A stretch of DNA of 64,000 bases from Ephydatia muelleri (lineage: Eukaryota; Porifera; Demospongiae; Spongillida; Spongillidae). The position numbers and the translations under genes were made by a program. The notes under the pieces are model-generated. The model had not been told where the DNA came from. It saw nothing but the letters and a program-made list of their open reading frames with translations, and made no database searches. Position 1 is the stretch's first letter. Every line of letters begins with the position of its first letter. Positions 41,586-64,000 of the stretch are shown piece by piece. The DNA lies in contig JABACO010000013.1 of the NCBI GenBank assembly GCA_013339895.1, positions 442,634 through 506,633 of the forward strand. The letters run 5' to 3'.

Positions 41586-44092
41586 ACCGCTTACGCATTG
41601 CTCAGCTTACTTGCGGCGGTACTTCACCAGACGCCGAGTGCGGACTTGAATTGACACTCATTCTACCTCACGTAGCTGCAAGTCCACAGTACCAAGAATC
41701 CTGCATGCATGCGAGAGAGAAATACACTCCATTCGTACCATGCAGGTCATATAATATAGAGGTGATATATGCAGCGCGAGTTCGGCTGCATACAAGCGTC
41801 GGCTATACCTGTTCCATGCACCTAGTGGCCTTGTTTGATGCTTTTAAGATCGGTTGCCTCGGTAAATAATTCGATCATTAACGATGGTTTTTATCAACAT
41901 TCCTCGCGGGAACAGTGGCTAATAGGACAGGCGTGTGGTGCATATATTGCTACGAGCTGGTGTATTGGTGTGCGTATAATCAGTGCTACATGCATGCAAT
42001 GCTTGCTTGCACGGCAGGAAAAAAAAAAAAGACGCGCTGAATTAATTCTTGCATGAGACTATACTGTAGTATCGAGAGCAAATAAATTGAATCACTAAAC
42101 AATTCCACAATTCCATCAGGAGTACAATATGGTATAATCGTCCCATGCATGCACAATAAAGCCCTACATACCTAAAACCAGTCTTACCGGTATACCAGTA
42201 CCCCTATACCTGGTTTGACAGGCCGCCAGGGCGCCAGGCCTGTGGCCATATCAATGCAAACTAAGTTCTCACACGGACGTGAGGTATAGCGGTTAATATT
42301 AGCTTACGTGGTCATATAGCTAGCGGATGATGGGGTTTGACACCTCATGCGTAGAAATAGAGAATTAAACTGCATTTTTCGCTCACCTCTTGTGGCAAAA
42401 GTTTTTGCTTTTGCTCGAAAATGCCTCAACACATAGGCCTCAAACAAAAAGTATACTGGCTTTACGCGCATGCGTATATAAAACTGAAATTACATGTAGA
42501 TACTTGAGTATAAATTGCGTTTGGGTACCGAAAATCCGTGACCCAATAAACCTTGTCGTTGACACGATTTTTCGGAGGCATTGCGATGCGCGAACAAGAG
42601 AGAAGCTTTTCACTACTAGTAGCACCAAATTTGGTAAAACTGCTGTATGATTTAAGTAGCGCACTGATGGACGAGACGTTTTTAAGAGTTGTTCTATACC
42701 TATTCTATAGCCTTTTGTTTGTACCTCTCATTCACGCTAAAAATTCTATCATTGTGAGATGAAGGCATTCGTTTCCTACCAGGTAGAACAATTATGCAAA
42801 CACTCTTAAAAACGTGTCGTCCACCAGTGCGCTAACAGCAGTTTAGTAGTGAAAAGCTTCTCTCTTGTTCGCTCATCGCAATGCCTCCGAAAAATCGTGT
42901 CACCGACAAGGTTTATTGGGTCACGGATTTTCGGTACCCAAACGCAATATATTCATGCAAGTATACCTATACATACACTAAAATAGTTTTTAATTATACG
43001 CATGCGCGTAAAGCCAGTATACTGTTTGTTTGAGGCCTATGTGTGGAGGCATTTCCGAGCAAAAGCAAAAACTTTTGCCACAAGAGGTGAGCGAAAAGTG
43101 CAGTTTAATTCTCTATTTCTACGCATGAGGTGTCAAACCCCATCAACCGCTAGCTATGACCACGTAAGCTAATATTAACCGCTATACCTCACGTCCGTGT
43201 GAGAACTTAGTTAGTATTGATATGGCCACACTGAGGCCTGGCGCCCTGGTGGCCTGTCAAACCAGGTATAGGGGTACTGGTATACGGGTAAGACTGGTTT
43301 TAGATATATAGGGCTTTATTGTGCATGGCGGGACAATTATATATTGTATACTCCTGATGGAATTGTGGAATTGTTTAGTGAACATTTATTTGCTCTCGAT
43401 ACTACAGTATAGTCTCAAGAATTAATTCAGCGCGTCTTTTTTTTTTTTCTGCCATGCAAGCAAGCATTGCATGCATGTAGCACTGATTATACGCACACCA
43501 ATACACTCGTAGCAGTATATGCACCACACGCCTGTCCTATTAGCCACTGTTCCCGCGAGGAATCTTAGCAATGTTGATAAAAACCATCGTTAATGCATGA
43601 TCGAATTATTTGCCGAGGCAACAGATCTGTTCTTTCCTCTGGACTTGCAGCTACGTGAGGTGTCAATTCAAGTTCGCACTCGGCGTCTGGTGAAGTACCG
43701 CCGCAAGTAAGCTGAGCAATGCGTATGCGGTGTGTATGTGTGTGTGTGTGTGTGTGTGTTGTGTGTGTGTGTGTGTGCGTGTGTGTGTGTGCGTGTGTGC
43801 GTGTGTATGTGTGTGCGTGTGTGTGCGTGTGTGCGTGTGTGTGCGTGTTTGTGTGCGTGTGTGTGTGTGTGCGTGTGCGTGCGTGTGTGTGCATGTGTGT
43901 GTGCATGTGTGTATGTGCGGCTTCCGTATATACTGTATGCTGATGCGCGAATGAAACACTCTCTTTGAGAATGATGCAAGCAGTGTGATGTATGTGACTT
44001 CATGGTAATGGCGCGGTGGCAAGGGTGAATGAGAAATATGGTCGCGTGCATGCACAGTCCTATATAGTAGTCCTATATAGTGAGATAATAAT
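41300..44092. mobile_element. Inner foldback palindrome, block 2
   Basis: Left arm about 41300-42695, right arm about 42798-44092, loop of about 105 bases. Both ends carry ATCTCACTATATAGGACT or its complement. (CA)n at 41500-41590 faces (TG)n at 43735-43917. No coding gene recognised. Confidence 0.8.
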
Positions 44093-47000
44093 AAATGGCA
44101 TACAAATGCTCTTATAAACTGCCTATCTATATGGGAAAAGTTTACAAAGGTTGGAAAGGTCATGTTTAGATAATAATGATTTGAAGACTTTAACATCTTT
44201 GGCTGTAACAATGTGCTGAGGTAGTGAATTCCACATATGAATTACTCTGTTGCTGAAGAAATGGTACCTGCATGAACGATGGGGTATACACTTGTGCTGG
44301 ATTTTACATGAGTGACCACGTGTAGTAGAAAGCAGGGGAATATAAAAAAAGTCATCACGTTTGAGGTCAACAGTCAGATACACAATCTTGTAACACAAGA
44401 CTAAGTCAGAAAATATTCTGCGATATTCAAGTGATTGGAGGCCAAGGTTATGAAGCCTATCAGAATAACTAAGTTCAGAAATACCACTACGTTTACATAT
44501 AGTCCTAGTGAAGAAACGTTGAACACGCTCAATACACTTTATATCAGAGATTAACCAAGGACTCCATATATAGGTGAGTTATATTCTAGTATAGGCCTTA
44601 CATAGATCTTATAGGCCAGAACCAAGAGATGAGGATCATTAGAAATAAATCCCTTTAGTAACACTGAACAACGACCAAAAGCCTTTGCAGTAACATAAGA
44701 ACAATGAACATGAGGTTTAAGATCAGAGCTGAGATGGACACCAAGATCACAAATTGAAGTGACTGACTGTAAAGGTACACTGCCTATTGAACATTGCAGA
44801 GAAGGAAGATTCGGATTTCCAAATGAAATGGATACACATTTCTGTGATGCAACTGACAATTGCCATATATAATCATGGTTTGGATGAGCATGATAAAATT
44901 TAGTATCATCAGCAAACATCTAGATTTGAACAGGGTGGGGAATAGCATCTGGAAGATCATTAACATATAACAAGAACAGTAGTAGGCCTAGAACTGACCC
45001 CTGTGGTACACCGCTAACAACAGGCAACAGCTTAGACAAACAATTCCCAATATATACACACTGTGAACAACCATTTAAGAATGATGATAACCATTTCAAG
45101 ATCTGGGGTGCCATACCATATGCTTTAAGTTTGAGTATCAATTTAGGATGACAAACAGTATCAAAAGCTTTTGCAAAGTCAATATAGACTGCATCAACTT
45201 TAAGGTGATTATCAATGGATATTGTCCAATCATTCAGAGTAGTTAGAATTGTGTGCAAGTAGAGCGTCTAGAAAGAAACCCAAACTGGTCAGCAGGTATT
45301 AGCTGATGTGATCTGAGATGAGATATAATAGATTGAGATACAATGGATTCCATAACTTTGCAAGATATACAAGTTAATGATATTGGACGATAGTTTGATG
45401 GCAAAGAAGGAAGGCCTTTTTTATAGACAGGGCATACAAAGGCAACCTTCCATGCTTTAGGAATGATACCACTATCAATAGAATCATTAAAAAGTAAGGA
45501 AAGCGGAAAGGCAATAGCAGAAGCAATTGATTTGAAAAACAAAGCAGGGAATCCATCAGGGGCTTTGGAACATTTAGAAGGAAGGTGAAGTAATGCATCT
45601 TGGACAATATCAGAAGAAAACGTAATAGGTGCCATTAGAACATCTGCATTCACTCGAGGAGCAAAAGATGGTAAACTGCCATCATCATTAGTAAATACTG
45701 ATGCAAAATATGTATTAAGCAATTCACATTTTTCAACATTTGATACAGCAAAAGAACCATCACTTTGCAGAAGAGGTGGAATACGGTGTGAAGCACTGAT
45801 CATTGAATTAGCATAAGAGTAAAACTTTGACAAGCTTTTACTGCAGACAATTTTGTATTCATGGTTCTACTGTCTAGAGATTTCACGATACTTATGTTTA
45901 TCAACATACCATCTTCGTTTTTGTTTTAGTAGAAGTCTGATGTATTTGGGAAGTTCATGACGTTTAGGCTTCACAGGGCAAAGAGGGACAAACTCAGTTA
46001 TACATCTATCAAGAATACTGCTAATTGAATTCCAGAAGTCATCAACACCATAACACTTCTCGTGTAGCAAAAACCAATCAACAGAATTTAGGTATCAGCC
46101 CTGAAAAAATTTCTAACCAGAATATGATCATCAGGAAAGTAATGCTGACATATGATAGAGTATTCGACAGATAAATGGTCACTACTAATAGAGAAGGGAT
46201 CCACCACAGAGAGATCAGCAACAAGGTGAGGTTTAGAAGCAAAAACAAGATCAAGACAGTTATTACCATGAGTAAGTGAGTGGACCAGTTGAGTGAACCC
46301 ATTACATAATGTGCAAGTAAGGAATTTAGAATGATTCAAACAACCACTGCAGGTAGGAATTCTCCAATCAATAGCAGGGAAGTTAAAGTCACCAACAACA
46401 AAAACAGGATAACATGTATTAGAATAGCAGTCGATACATGAACATAAGGTTTCAGTGGATTCTGAGTCATTGGCTGAAGATGGAGGATTGTAAAAACACA
46501 TAAACCGATAAGCAACACTCCTTGTGAAGAATATATCAATAACCAAGCACTCAATAGATAGATAAGTATCAGACAGTATAACTTAAATACCTGGTGAATA
46601 TTTTTAACAAATACAGCAACACCACCATATCCATCTTGTCTGTCTTTTCGATACACAGTATAGGCTGAATTAGAAAGAAGTAGACCATCAGGAACAGAAG
46701 AATGCATGCAGCCAAGACTCAGTGACAAAAATTAAATCAAAATCATTGGGCAAAAGCAAAACTGACAGCAGATCAATCTTATTATACAATGAGCGAGCAT
46801 TAAACAATTTACATTTAATCATACCCATACTTGCCTCAAGCCCCTATGAACTGTCCACAGTTGCACTAGACAGTTCTTTTTCAATCCTCATCTTCACTGA
46901 CCACTCTTTGACTGGTCCCCGCCTGTCTATGTAATGATCCTTTCCAGTTTTTTGCTTAAGGTCATGCAGAGCAGAATAGAGTTCACTGATATGTTTTCTC

Positions 47001-47656
47001 TCAGCAGGTGAGTGACAGGGCCTAATGTACACCTTGGAATACTTGGGAGAGTTCTTAAGAGATTTAGCTTTGCGAAGAACTAGAGACCTGTGAAGGCTAC
47101 TAGCAAAACGGACTTTCAATAAGCGCGGTCGATTTCCATCTGGAGCACGCTTTCCGAGTCTATAGGCATCAACAAAAACAACATCATCCCCAATATCTAG
47201 GGAGGAAACTATTTCTTTAGTGTGCTTGATGTCAAGACTAGGAGATTCAGTCTCCTGTAACCCCGAAATTACCACATGATATCGATTGTCGTTAGCAGAT
47301 ATTGCTTCTTTGATGGCAATGTCTACCTGAGATGCGTGTTGAACAGGCGCAGCTTTAGTAACCGCAGGCTCAGCTTTAGTAACCGCAGCTTCAATTCTGA
47401 TAACAAATTCATCAAACTTTTTCTCAAGGGCAGCGACTCTAGCTGGGAGATGCCTTAAAGAGTGCTCACAGTTTGGACAAGGCGTACACACATCCTTAAT
47501 AATGCCCAAATTCTCGGGACTTACAGCTGAAAAGGTGTCAGAACAGCTCGAGTGAAAGTACGCTCCACAGTAGGTACAAGTTAGACCCTAGGGCAAGGAC
47601 GTATCTACACTCTTCTTTTCACAGACAACGCAAGATTTGCCTTTCGTTCCCGGCAT
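44085..47656 (-). mobile_element. CR1/L2-type LINE, block 2 copy (inactive, better preserved)
   Basis: Same element as in block 1. ORF1 starts at the ATG 47656 and has the same TAG at codon 23 (47590-47588). RT pieces: 45243-45833 (NYRPISLTCISCKVMESIV), 44920-45258 (DFAKAFDTVCH, VSGVPQGSVLG), 44551-44919 (MFADDTKFYH, then VRPILEYNSPIYG). The C-terminal part 44123-44398 has RVIHMWNSLPQHIV. A TAG directly before MFADD and a frame change near 45258 are shared with block 1. The endonuclease part (about 46088-46728) carries its own small deletions. Confidence 0.88.
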
Positions 47657-48889
47657 CACGTGACTTTCATCAGTCACATTCGAATATTCAAGAGGCATCA
47701 GTTAATTAATGACTCTAACATATGCACAGAAGCTCCACGGTAACTCTCAATCTCCCATTCTTGGCAGCAGGATAGAATGCGTCGTGTCAGGTTATATGTA
47801 TAGCATGTGCAGTATATAGAAAAATGCATCAAGAATGCATTGCGTGTTTCACGAGACAACTAGTTAGTTGAAACGACGTACCGGCTTTCTTTTGTTGTAC
47901 CATACTGTAGATATTGGATTCGCAATGCTTGAGGTTTGAACCGCGACACCGTCACGTGATAATAACGCTTTCTCGGGCAACAGCGCCACAGCTGCTATGC
48001 TGGTAAATCATTAACTTCTTTGTAGCCAACAACACATTAATTGTTCTGAAGAAATCGGCTCAAGCCTTTTGTTTGTCAACTTCGCGAGAGTTGTTTACAT
48101 AGACGTTTTCTTGCAAAGCGGAAGCGATAGCTTATCTGTCCTTCTACCGCATGTCCCTCTACCGCATGCTTCGTCCGTAAAGAGTTCATTTTAAAAAATT
48201 AGGAGACCATTAGTGATATTAGTCAGGTCGGAGGGATCTAACAATGATTCGAGAGACATGCAAATAGAATCTATGCTCAACGCTTTCTATTCTCGCTAAT
48301 GGCAAGTTAAATGGAATGACGCATGCGCCATACAATACATCAGCATGATAGAACACACGAAATGACTTCCAGCCATTACCACTCCAAGACACACAGCACA
48401 ACGTTATAATGACGACTATAAAGCCCCCACAAAACGAGCAGTTATAATTCCCAAACAATGAAAATTTGTATCGTTTTGTACAGAAAGCTGTCACCCGCAA
48501 AGTTGACAAACCACAAAAGCATTATACTATTCACCTAGCGATTTGCTTTATGACTTTTTTTTTCTAAATGATTCGAACGAAATTCATGTGTGTCATCACT
48601 CCGTTCAGAGGTGGAATTAGATACTAGTCCCGCGCAGAGGTAATCGCGCGTGATTCGCTTCTACACACAACTTTTGTGACAAATTGTGTGACAAAGTGCA
48701 TTTCACCAAGTGCATTTTAATGACGTCATCCGTTGACAGGCCCAACCACAATTGGAACCGGCACCTCCAAGTGGTGGTGATGGTGAAGGAGGAGGAGGAG
48801 GAGAAGGAGGAGGAGGGGTAGGAAGACACTGAGTGTATCCAGCTTCCTCTCTCAGAATGCAGATTACCTTAAGCACAAACAAACTCTTG

Positions 48890-48943
48890 TACTGTACACT
48901 TGAACTATACATTCAATAGGTTAAAGAAGGATAGAAATTGGAA

Positions 48944-48989
<46 letters not shown>

Positions 48990-49046
48990 TGTGTGTGTGC
49001 GTGTGCGTGCATGTGTGTGTGCGTTTGTGCGGGTGTGTGTGTGTGT

Positions 49047-49079
<33 letters not shown>

Positions 49080-51840
49080 ACAGCAAACAGTTCTTGGCCA
49101 AGGCTTTGGTTCGTTTCAGTAAGATTTTGCCAAGACTTAGCTCCATCGTTTGTGTAGTTCCGTATTATTTGTTATTAGCCATTGTTTAGTAAGTCTTGAG
49201 TAGTCTACACAATATAGGTTAACTATTTTTGTATACTAATAATTGAAGTTGGTTAAGTAACTAATGTGCACACCGTAGTCAAAGTGACCACAATGATCAG
49301 GACCAGGAAACATTTTCAATGCTTCGAATAGAGTGGGTGTGCACCCATCTACTTAGTTAATCAAGTATAGTTAAGTAAAACTTATTCAGCTGATTAAAAA
49401 GTTGTGCTACAACATTTGTTTAATTTCAATATTGATTATACATTGTGAACTATGTATTTCAGGCAGTAATGAAATTGAAACCAGTTATTATATAATATAA
49501 GCATTAGAGGGAAAACATTGGAATGTATTAATCTAATTACTAATGAATTCCGCTGAAATTATTTAATAAACAGTTTGGTTTATGCTCCATGGTGCTAGAA
49601 ATCTGTAGTTTAAAGTCCTGATCACTTTTGGCCTAGTTGACCATAGTGGGCCTGACACTCCTTAGTTAATTACCCTAACGTTTTTTCTATGCAATAGAGT
49701 TTACATCATGCTCACTCAAGACTTTATGAAACTATGGCTGATGATTATAATATTGAACTGGTGGTGCAAAATCTTGGCTTTTCTTGCCCAAAGTGGCCAA
49801 AATCTTGGCCAAGATCTTTTCACTAAGAATAGTGTGGGCTATAAGCACAGTAGCTGGAAGGAAATATACATCTTACCTGTAACTCAGGAGGGTGGTCTTA
49901 ACCATGTGAAGCTTCTGGCCAGAGAAGATGATGTCATCATAAACAACCTGAAGCAACTGCTTTAATTGTCTGACTTCATTGAAGATTTGGTGTAAGTACT
50001 CCAATTGGAGCTCACCAGTATGTCACAGTGAAGCTGTTACAGGAAGAACATTTGGAATATAAGTTGTACGTATGTGCCCATGTCTCACAAGCTCATGTGT
50101 ATGACGCTCCTTTGTGAGCTTGTCTAGTTTGTTAAGTTCTGAGGCAGTGGTCTATCTGATGTCCTTCCTGTAACAGCTTCACTGTGACATACTGGTGAAC
50201 TCCAATTGGAGTACTTACAGAAGCTAACTAGTGTGCATGTAGCTTTTCTTCATGTATAATCTCACTATGCTACCTACTGGGGGATGCCTATAAAGTCATG
50301 ACAACAGATATCATTCTGGAAGAACTGAGTGATGAAACTGAAGTTTATGTTGCAAGGCTCCGCCTACAGACCACAGAGGTACTTTGCTGTGGCTCTCTCC
50401 TCCTCCCCCTCCCTAATTACCCTCCTTACCCCACAGCCCCAGAATGCCATACCTGATGTTGTCATCTGGATGATCTCAGGAAACAAACGTATTGCTTCTT
50501 GTCGCATCCCTGCCAGCTCTCTCATGTTCTCAGAGACATCTAGGTGTAGGGGAAAGATGTGTGGAAAGTTTCAGACCATCTTTTTGACTGTAAGCAACAT
50601 CAAAGAGTATACAGGTGTTCTAATGAATGCCCACCTTCAGCCTCTGGGTGTTGAAAAGCTGGAGGACTTGGAGGACCAGAAGGGTGGGGCTCAAGTACGT
50701 CTCCTGCTGTGGCTGGGCTTGGAGCAGTTCCAATCCGAGTGGGCAAAAGAAGCCATGGGAGGGAAGGTCGCTGTCTATGCTGAAACGGTGAGGGGTGTGG
50801 CCATCTATAGCTGTCCAATCATAAATCCTTTTTTTCCTACCAGTATGAGAATCAATCATGCTTTGTCAAATGGGGTACTATGCATCTAACACGACCTGAT
50901 TGGTCAGATGCCAAGGGAAAGGTCAAGCAACCAAAAGAGGCCTTTGTAGTTCCGGATGGTTGGAAGTGGGATGGGGACTGGTTCATTAACCCTGAGCTGA
51001 GGTGGGTCCAGCAGGCATGAAGGCTTCGTCATAACTCAGTGATTTCTACTCACACCAGCATTGCATTCGAGGCAGACGAGGGACTGAATGAATGGCAGGA
51101 GGACATATATGAGAACCAGATACGAGCTCCCTTCTCCAGTTGGACCAATGACCCCACCAAGTCCTACTGGTCTGATGTCAGGGGAGATAAGCTCATAGCC
51201 CAAGAGAACGAGAAAGAGGCTAAGGAACTAACCAGAGACGACATACAGCCACCAGAGGGGTGGAGATGGGCTGGGGACTGGCAAGTGGACAAGAACAGAG
51301 CTTGCGAGAGAGAAGGTGCATTTTAGCCCAAGATCATTGTCATCTCCTCATCCCCAGACCAGTAACATGTTATGCCAATTGCCATTTTTCTAACCCCTTT
51401 CATTCACTTCATCCGTTGACCACACCCCTAACCAGGCAGGGAGTATTAGCATTGAGCCAGGTCTGTCAGGGTACACACACCTATTGAAAGGAATGTCCGC
51501 CTGTGTCGTCGCAAAAGATGGGTGATCACCAGACTAAGACTCACCGACCCCAAGGCTTTGGAGAAGAAGATGGTGAGTGGTTCTATTTGATGCCCACTAT
51601 GCAATGGTGTCAGCAGGATGTACTGACTCTGCAGCAAAAGAGGAAGAAGGCCATTGAGGAAGGATGGGAGTATGCACGTCTGGCAAACCTTCCCTACCAT
51701 CTCACTGAACACTCACTGGACTTAGCAAGACGCAGACGCTGGCATCGCAAGATGGTGGCTTTGAATGCAGGAAAGCCTGCTGTGTTCTACTTCGAAGGGG
51801 AAAAGAAGGCTAGTACCTGTGAAATGTGTTGTATGTAGAA
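48890..51840 (+). pseudogene. Inverted ferlin exon module E13-E21, block 2 (A2')
   Basis: Plus-strand copy of the FerA-FerB-DysF exons, colinear with A1'. E13' 49888-49991 with TAA at 49963-49965, E14' flipped at 50089-50167, E15' about 50279-50379, E16' 50437-50589, E17' 50641-50787, E18' 50844-51001, E19' 51059-51315 (open, without the TAG of A1'), E20' 51436-51572 with the shared in-frame TAG, E21' from 51617 with the ASTCEMCCM tail. It has no partner exons on its strand. It lies downstream of the G3 3' end on the opposite strand, so G3 read-through would yield RNA complementary to ferlin exons. Confidence 0.88.
48945..49079. repeat. (TG)n microsatellite
   Basis: Inverted counterpart of the CA runs beside the minisatellite; interrupted by CGTGCATG. 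Confidence 0.92.
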
Positions 51841-52440
51841 ACAGTAGTTTTTAACTAGCCATACATTTCTACTACACATACTGGAAATTTTATATAAAGT
51901 ATGCGCTAGGTCCCTTTTCGTGGAAACAATCCCATGTAACCAATGTTCTATTATAATGGGCCACCTTGTGTATCAGCATAGGAGGTTAAATGAGGTTGAG
52001 AGTTCATGCCATTTCAGGTACATAATTTTGTGGCTATACACTTAGTGGTCATAACTGCTGACAATCTGAATGCATGTATTCATTTCCTTCACTTCTGTAG
52101 CTTCTCCCATGTAGCATGCTAAAGATGGTGTCAGAAAGGCTATTCTTAGGAATAGTATGTTGTTAGGATGCCTTTTGCAAGACTCACCCAGCTGTTATTG
52201 ATGTTAAACAATAGTGCAGTTGCATTGCTATAATAAGGCACTGAGCATGCATAGAAAAGTAGCAGGTGAATTTCTACATGATGTTAATGCTATGAATGCA
52301 ATTAAGATAGCAGGTAGTAGTGACATTGTGGCCAGGGTAAGGTATCTTACTGAAGATACATTAATGGATATTATCATGTGTGCAATATTTACTTTTCTGT
52401 TTCAGAGCCCCAACCATAGCAATTAAATATTGAATATTGT
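51841..52440. other. Unassigned intergenic sequence, block 2
   Basis: Counterpart of 17426-18009. No supported gene. Confidence 0.4.
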
Positions 52441-53765
52441 AGTTTAAATATTTTACATCGCCCCACTTGAGTACAAGCCAACGTCCCAATGTTGGGAGTT
52501 CTGAAGGCCTATGTCCACATCAGGATCTATAGCTCAACAAACATAGGCTGACATCATCCTCAGTGTCTCCATCACTTCATAGCTCTTACTACCAGGCCAT
52601 TGCCTTGTGGATATCATGGACTGCTGGTAACATGCTCATAATTGTAGGAGACAAATGGCACACTGTGGCCCATTATCACTAACCACTGAGTTAGTAGAAG
52701 TCAGTTTGACAAATCTCAATGCAGCGTGAGAAATAATCAGCCACTAACAGATACTTTGTTCTCTTCAGTTCAACAAGGTCGGTTCCAATGATATAGACCT
52801 GAGGCAATCATAGGGTTCAGGTCGGTTCCAATGATACCTCCAACAGGATACTATTAGTTTGTAAATCTCCTCCTCTACACCCTCTTTGATTTTGATCTGC
52901 TGGTGCATGTGATATTGTGATATTCTTTGACATGGCTTTTGAATCAAAGATACAGTTGAAATTTCAAGATCTGTCAGGTGCCTCGATGGATCTACTCAAC
53001 TGCATCATCTTGTAATTCATCAGGGATTGCCAAACAGAAGGAGCTCATAATGCAATGCTATCTGACCCCTCCACCAGCCAATAGGGACGTGAAAGTTTGT
53101 GCTCAAGCTGGCCATATTTGGTATATTGTACCAGGGTTCCTGTGATTGGGAATCCTATGGTAAATCTTTCTGTTAAAGACTGAGATGCATATACAATTGG
53201 TTTCAGTTGCCACCATGTACCTGCAACAAGGCTGCACGCAACCCATATGAAAACACATCAGAGGACGAGAGCTTTGTTCAAACTCGGGAAAGTATAGTAA
53301 GTTCAGCTTCTGGAAGCTAGGAAAGATTCTTCCTGGGCCCCAAATCCATATTATTGACTTTGAGCTCATCAAGTCCCGCAATGGTTCAGATAATGGTGTG
53401 AGATTTGATAACATTTTTCCTAACTGATTAAGCATGCACATGAAATGTCTCAGCTCAGTAACATTCATCGGCCTTTGCCAATGGCTTCTCAGGGTCTGCT
53501 CTGATTCTGTATACACATGTATGATGTGTCCTAGAAATTTCACACAGCAGTACTGAACACACATTTGTCTTCATTAGAGTTGCAGCTTGGATTCTAGTGA
53601 GAACTCCATCTAGTCTAAGATCACGTTCCTCTTGGGTTGTTCTGGTACATCATCTACCCAGCACAGTATTTCTACATAACCAGCTAGAATCTCATTCAGC
53701 CGTGTCTGAAAAAAGCTCAGGGGCACTTGATATTATTCTACACTGGAGTTTCTTTTATCCCGGGG
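52441..53765 (-). mobile_element. Decayed Ty3/gypsy pol fragment, block 2
   Basis: Colinear with 18010-19330. The KFLGHII to LRDLMS part and the RNase H start lie in one frame here (53103-53564). The integrase VSDNGPQ has one base changed (ACTGAGTTAG context with TTATCACTAA). No LTRs seen. Confidence 0.78.
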
Positions 53766-53978
53766 CCCTTGGTTCAACACAGGCTTGGTCCCCAACACTG
53801 GCTTGGTCCAACACTGGCTTCTATGCAGCTTTTGCACAGAGACTGTCACACTGTACCAACCTGTTAATCAAAATCCTTGAACAGTCGCATGGACAGATGA
53901 CGCATCCATTTTAAATATTAAAACAAGTTTCCAAGGAGGTCCAATGTAAAAGGTTTTTGCTTCAACATGTGATTCAGA

Positions 53979-54047
53979 TTTATTTTTTTAATCCATGGTA
54001 CCCATTAATTAACTACACCTATAGCCACCTTTATATTGCATTTTATT
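53979..54047 (-). promoter_or_regulatory. Putative ferlin G3 poly(A) signals
   Basis: AATAAA on the minus strand at 54042-54047 and 53979-53984, 144 and 207 bases after the G3 stop. Both are kept from G2. Confidence 0.5.
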
Positions 54048-54190
54048 TAACTGCAGCATAATGACTCGTATAAAACTCTCTATGCCAAACTACTATCTAT
54101 ACCTAAAGAGTTCATTAAAACAAACCTTACAAGAGTAAGCCTAAATGATACCAATGACTAGTGATCTGCAGCAGGAATCCACCTGGAGCC

Positions 54191-63980
<9,790 letters not shown>

Positions 63981-64000
63981 CTAAGAAACCAAGGGAAGGC

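Larger units (their letters stand above)
40426..48825. mobile_element. Nested inverted-repeat element, block 2
   Basis: Outer arms about 40426-41265 and 47930-48790; inner foldback 41300-44092; LINE about 44085-47656. Colinear with block 1, with small indels only. The inner foldback keeps its full left terminus here (ATCTCACTATATAGGACTGT), which block 1 has lost. Shared defects with block 1 show that the whole structure was in place before the block was duplicated. Confidence 0.75.

Overview
This is a window of an animal nuclear genome. It holds many short introns with GT-AG borders, a multi-exon ferlin gene family, a CR1/L2-type LINE, Ty3/gypsy pol remnants and a great deal of simple sequence. 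The very short introns (often 50-150 bases) and high repeat content would fit a sponge or another compact invertebrate genome. That placement is a guess; the sequence itself only shows a metazoan-type ferlin.

The window is a tandem array of near-identical blocks of about 34 kb carrying ferlin genes on the minus strand. Three copies are visible. G1 (left) has exons E12-E1 at 3248-5443 and runs off the left end. G2 (middle) spans 19767-39863. G3 (right) has exons E42-E11 at 54191-63980 and runs off the right end. In gene order each copy reads: acidic or Gly-rich linker, C2B, FerI, C2C, an intron filled by a 31-bp minisatellite, FerA, FerB, DysF, C2D, C2E, C2F, C2G, C-terminal membrane anchor. 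I could chain 41 exons (E2-E42) with matching splice phases into a model of about 1,930 residues. No copy has a recognisable C2A domain or start codon: the 5' end runs into a purine trinucleotide tract and then a large inverted-repeat element.

Plus-strand order of one block: (CA)n and flank; 31-bp minisatellite (about 3.0 kb in block 1, 9.2 kb in block 2, 0.65 kb in block 3); exons E12-E1; CTC tract; a roughly 8.5 kb nested palindrome (outer arms about 860 bp, an inner foldback of about 2.9 kb, and a 3.6 kb LINE); an inverted pseudogene copy of exons E13-E21 on the plus strand; a decayed gypsy pol fragment; then E42-E22 and E21-E13 of the next gene.

G3 looks intact over the part seen. G2 looks intact except that exon E21 has lost the splice donor present in G3 and carries instead the tail found in the inverted pseudogene copies. 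G1 exons E11-E12 are riddled with indels, from decay or from poor consensus. The most unusual points are the minisatellite, whose sense strand carries a GTGAGT donor-like site in most units, the antisense-oriented exon module between genes, and the loss of C2A next to the palindrome. Collapsed or unmerged haplotypes remain a possible explanation for part of the tandem structure.
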